7,212 bases of DNA from RGIG8775 sp045537235 (lineage in GTDB: Bacteria > Bacillota > Clostridia > Oscillospirales > CAG-272), in the NCBI GenBank assembly GCA_045537235.1, contig JAZSPB010000058.1:1-7212 (forward strand), read 5' to 3'. Position numbers and translations under genes: made by a program. Under the pieces are notes generated by a model. That model made no database searches. It saw only the letters and a program-made list of their open reading frames with translations, and was not told the DNA's origin. Of this stretch, positions 6,664 through 7,212 are shown one piece after another. Every line of letters starts with the position of its first letter. Positions within the stretch are counted from its first letter, which is position 1.

Positions 6664-7098
6664 ATGCAATATTTTATTTTGATCCTCACTTCCCTGCTCG
6701 GCACCGCAGGCTTTGCCATCATTTTCCGTATTAAAGCCTCTCATGTGGTTCCGGCTTCCATCGGCGGCGCATTGACTTGCGCAGTATACGTCCTTTTCGA
6801 TGCTCTCGGCGCGGCTCTCTTCCTCTCCAACTTCCTCGCCTCGCTCTTCGCCGTCCTTTATGCCGCCATTATGTCCAAGCTCCTCAAAACCCCCTCCACC
6901 ATCTTCGTCGCTCTGTGCATCATCCCCTTGGTCCCCGGCAGCTCCCTTTTCTACTCCATGAGCAACCTGATCGTCTGGAACCAAGCACAATTCCAGCACT
7001 TCGCCACCAACACCCTCCACATCGCCCTCGGTATCGCCGGCGGCATCGTCTTGGAATCCGCCGTAGTGCATCTCCTCGGTCACATCAAGAAACGGTAG
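6664..7098 (+). CDS. Threonine/serine exporter small subunit, ThrE_2 domain (YjjB-like)
   Basis: This 144-residue, very hydrophobic protein is the ThrE_2 (DUF3815) half of the split exporter. It has about four membrane segments, near residues 1-21, 29-49, 50-72 and 78-100, plus a last one near 115-138. The family hallmark IIPLVPGSSLFYSM is seen at about 86-99, preceded by TPSTIFVALC. The length fits E. coli YjjB (about 157 residues). The start is well supported: AAGGAGG (6650-6656) overlaps the stop of the preceding gene and lies 7 nt before the ATG, which suggests translational coupling and roughly matched production of both subunits. It should work only with the ThrE-domain protein. The protein ends in a basic KKR tail, expected on the cytoplasmic side. 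Assignment is firm; the substrate is inferred only. Confidence 0.88.
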   Translation: MQYFILILTSLLGTAGFAIIFRIKASHVVPASIGGALTCAVYVLFDALGAALFLSNFLASLFAVLYAAIMSKLLKTPSTIFVALCIIPLVPGSSLFYSMSNLIVWNQAQFQHFATNTLHIALGIAGGIVLESAVVHLLGHIKKR

Positions 7099-7105
7099 AC
7101 GAGGG

Positions 7106-7149
7106 GCGCCTGCGGGCGCGGGGAGGTCGCTTTTTTGAAAAAAAGCTCC
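7106..7149 (+). terminator. Tandem hairpins after the operon, probable terminator
   Basis: Eight bases past the exporter stop, GCGCC/GGCGC with a TGCG loop (7106-7119) forms one GC stem. A second structure at 7122-7149 pairs GGAG with CTCC around GCTTTTTT and AAAAAAAGC, a stem made mostly of A-T pairs with a 1-nt loop. T runs follow at 7159-7162. The layout is not a textbook terminator because the long T run lies inside the second stem, but it is placed where the operon should end. Similar T-G-A stems behind genes are, from memory, common in Clostridia and may be a repeat family. Confidence 0.45.
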
Positions 7150-7212
7150 GCAAAAAACTTTTCTAATGCGCCCTTGGTAAAGCTTGAGCGAACATACTGC
7201 ACCCCATGGGGT
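7150..7212. other. Intergenic tail ending in a 12-bp palindrome
   Basis: No gene is visible before the window ends. The last 12 bases, ACCCCATGGGGT (7201-7212), form a perfect palindrome; a longer repeat could continue beyond the edge. A CTTGAGC stretch at 7183-7189 is followed by CATACT (7193-7198), which is too close to it and too weak to be called a promoter. Confidence 0.4.

Noticed and set aside
5689..7083. 464-residue minus-strand open frame
   Set aside because: It is antisense to three well-supported genes and its product is a low-complexity Gly/Asp/Glu-rich chain that mirrors their codon bias. No ribosome binding site was noted.

Overview
The window reads as a chromosomal segment of an anaerobic Firmicute of the class Clostridia, probably an uncultured gut or rumen lineage. 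The basis is strong AGGAGG-type ribosome binding sites, TTG and GTG starts, near-consensus sigma-A promoters, an XRE regulator with a TPR-like tail of a kind common in Lachnospiraceae and Oscillospiraceae, and a split threonine/serine-exporter gene pair. I see no rRNA, tRNA, CRISPR array, insertion sequence or phage gene.

Layout, left to right. Bases 1-150 are a GC-rich cluster of short hairpins without a gene, followed by an AT-rich stretch to about 370. A near-consensus promoter (375-403) then drives a 368-residue helix-turn-helix regulator (451-1557, +). It converges on a large minus-strand gene (4845-1774) for an intracellular GH106-like glycoside hydrolase, probably acting on rhamnose-containing or related glycans. 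A perfect 10-bp hairpin at 1674-1698 lies between the two and can terminate both. The hydrolase has its own promoter at 4905-4877, which shows that the long ORF must start at the GTG at 4845 and not at 4905.

Bases 4906-5236 hold no convincing gene. A second near-consensus promoter (5237-5265, with a 12-bp perfect palindrome in its spacer) drives a compact three-gene operon: a YgjP/SprT-like zinc metalloprotein (5320-5838), then the ThrE-domain subunit (5857-6651, TTG start) and the small ThrE_2 subunit (6664-7098) of a two-part threonine/serine exporter family transporter, like E. coli YjjP/YjjB. Gaps are 18 and 12 nt. A hairpin-rich, A/T-stem region closes the operon, and the window ends on a perfect 12-bp palindrome.

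The genes form three transcription units: regulator, hydrolase and metalloprotein-exporter operon. A functional link between the regulator and the hydrolase is not shown by the sequence. I did not find a clearly new system. The most useful observations are the start corrections, the palindromes inside two promoters, the unexplained divergent intergenic stretch and the pairing of the metalloprotein with the exporter.
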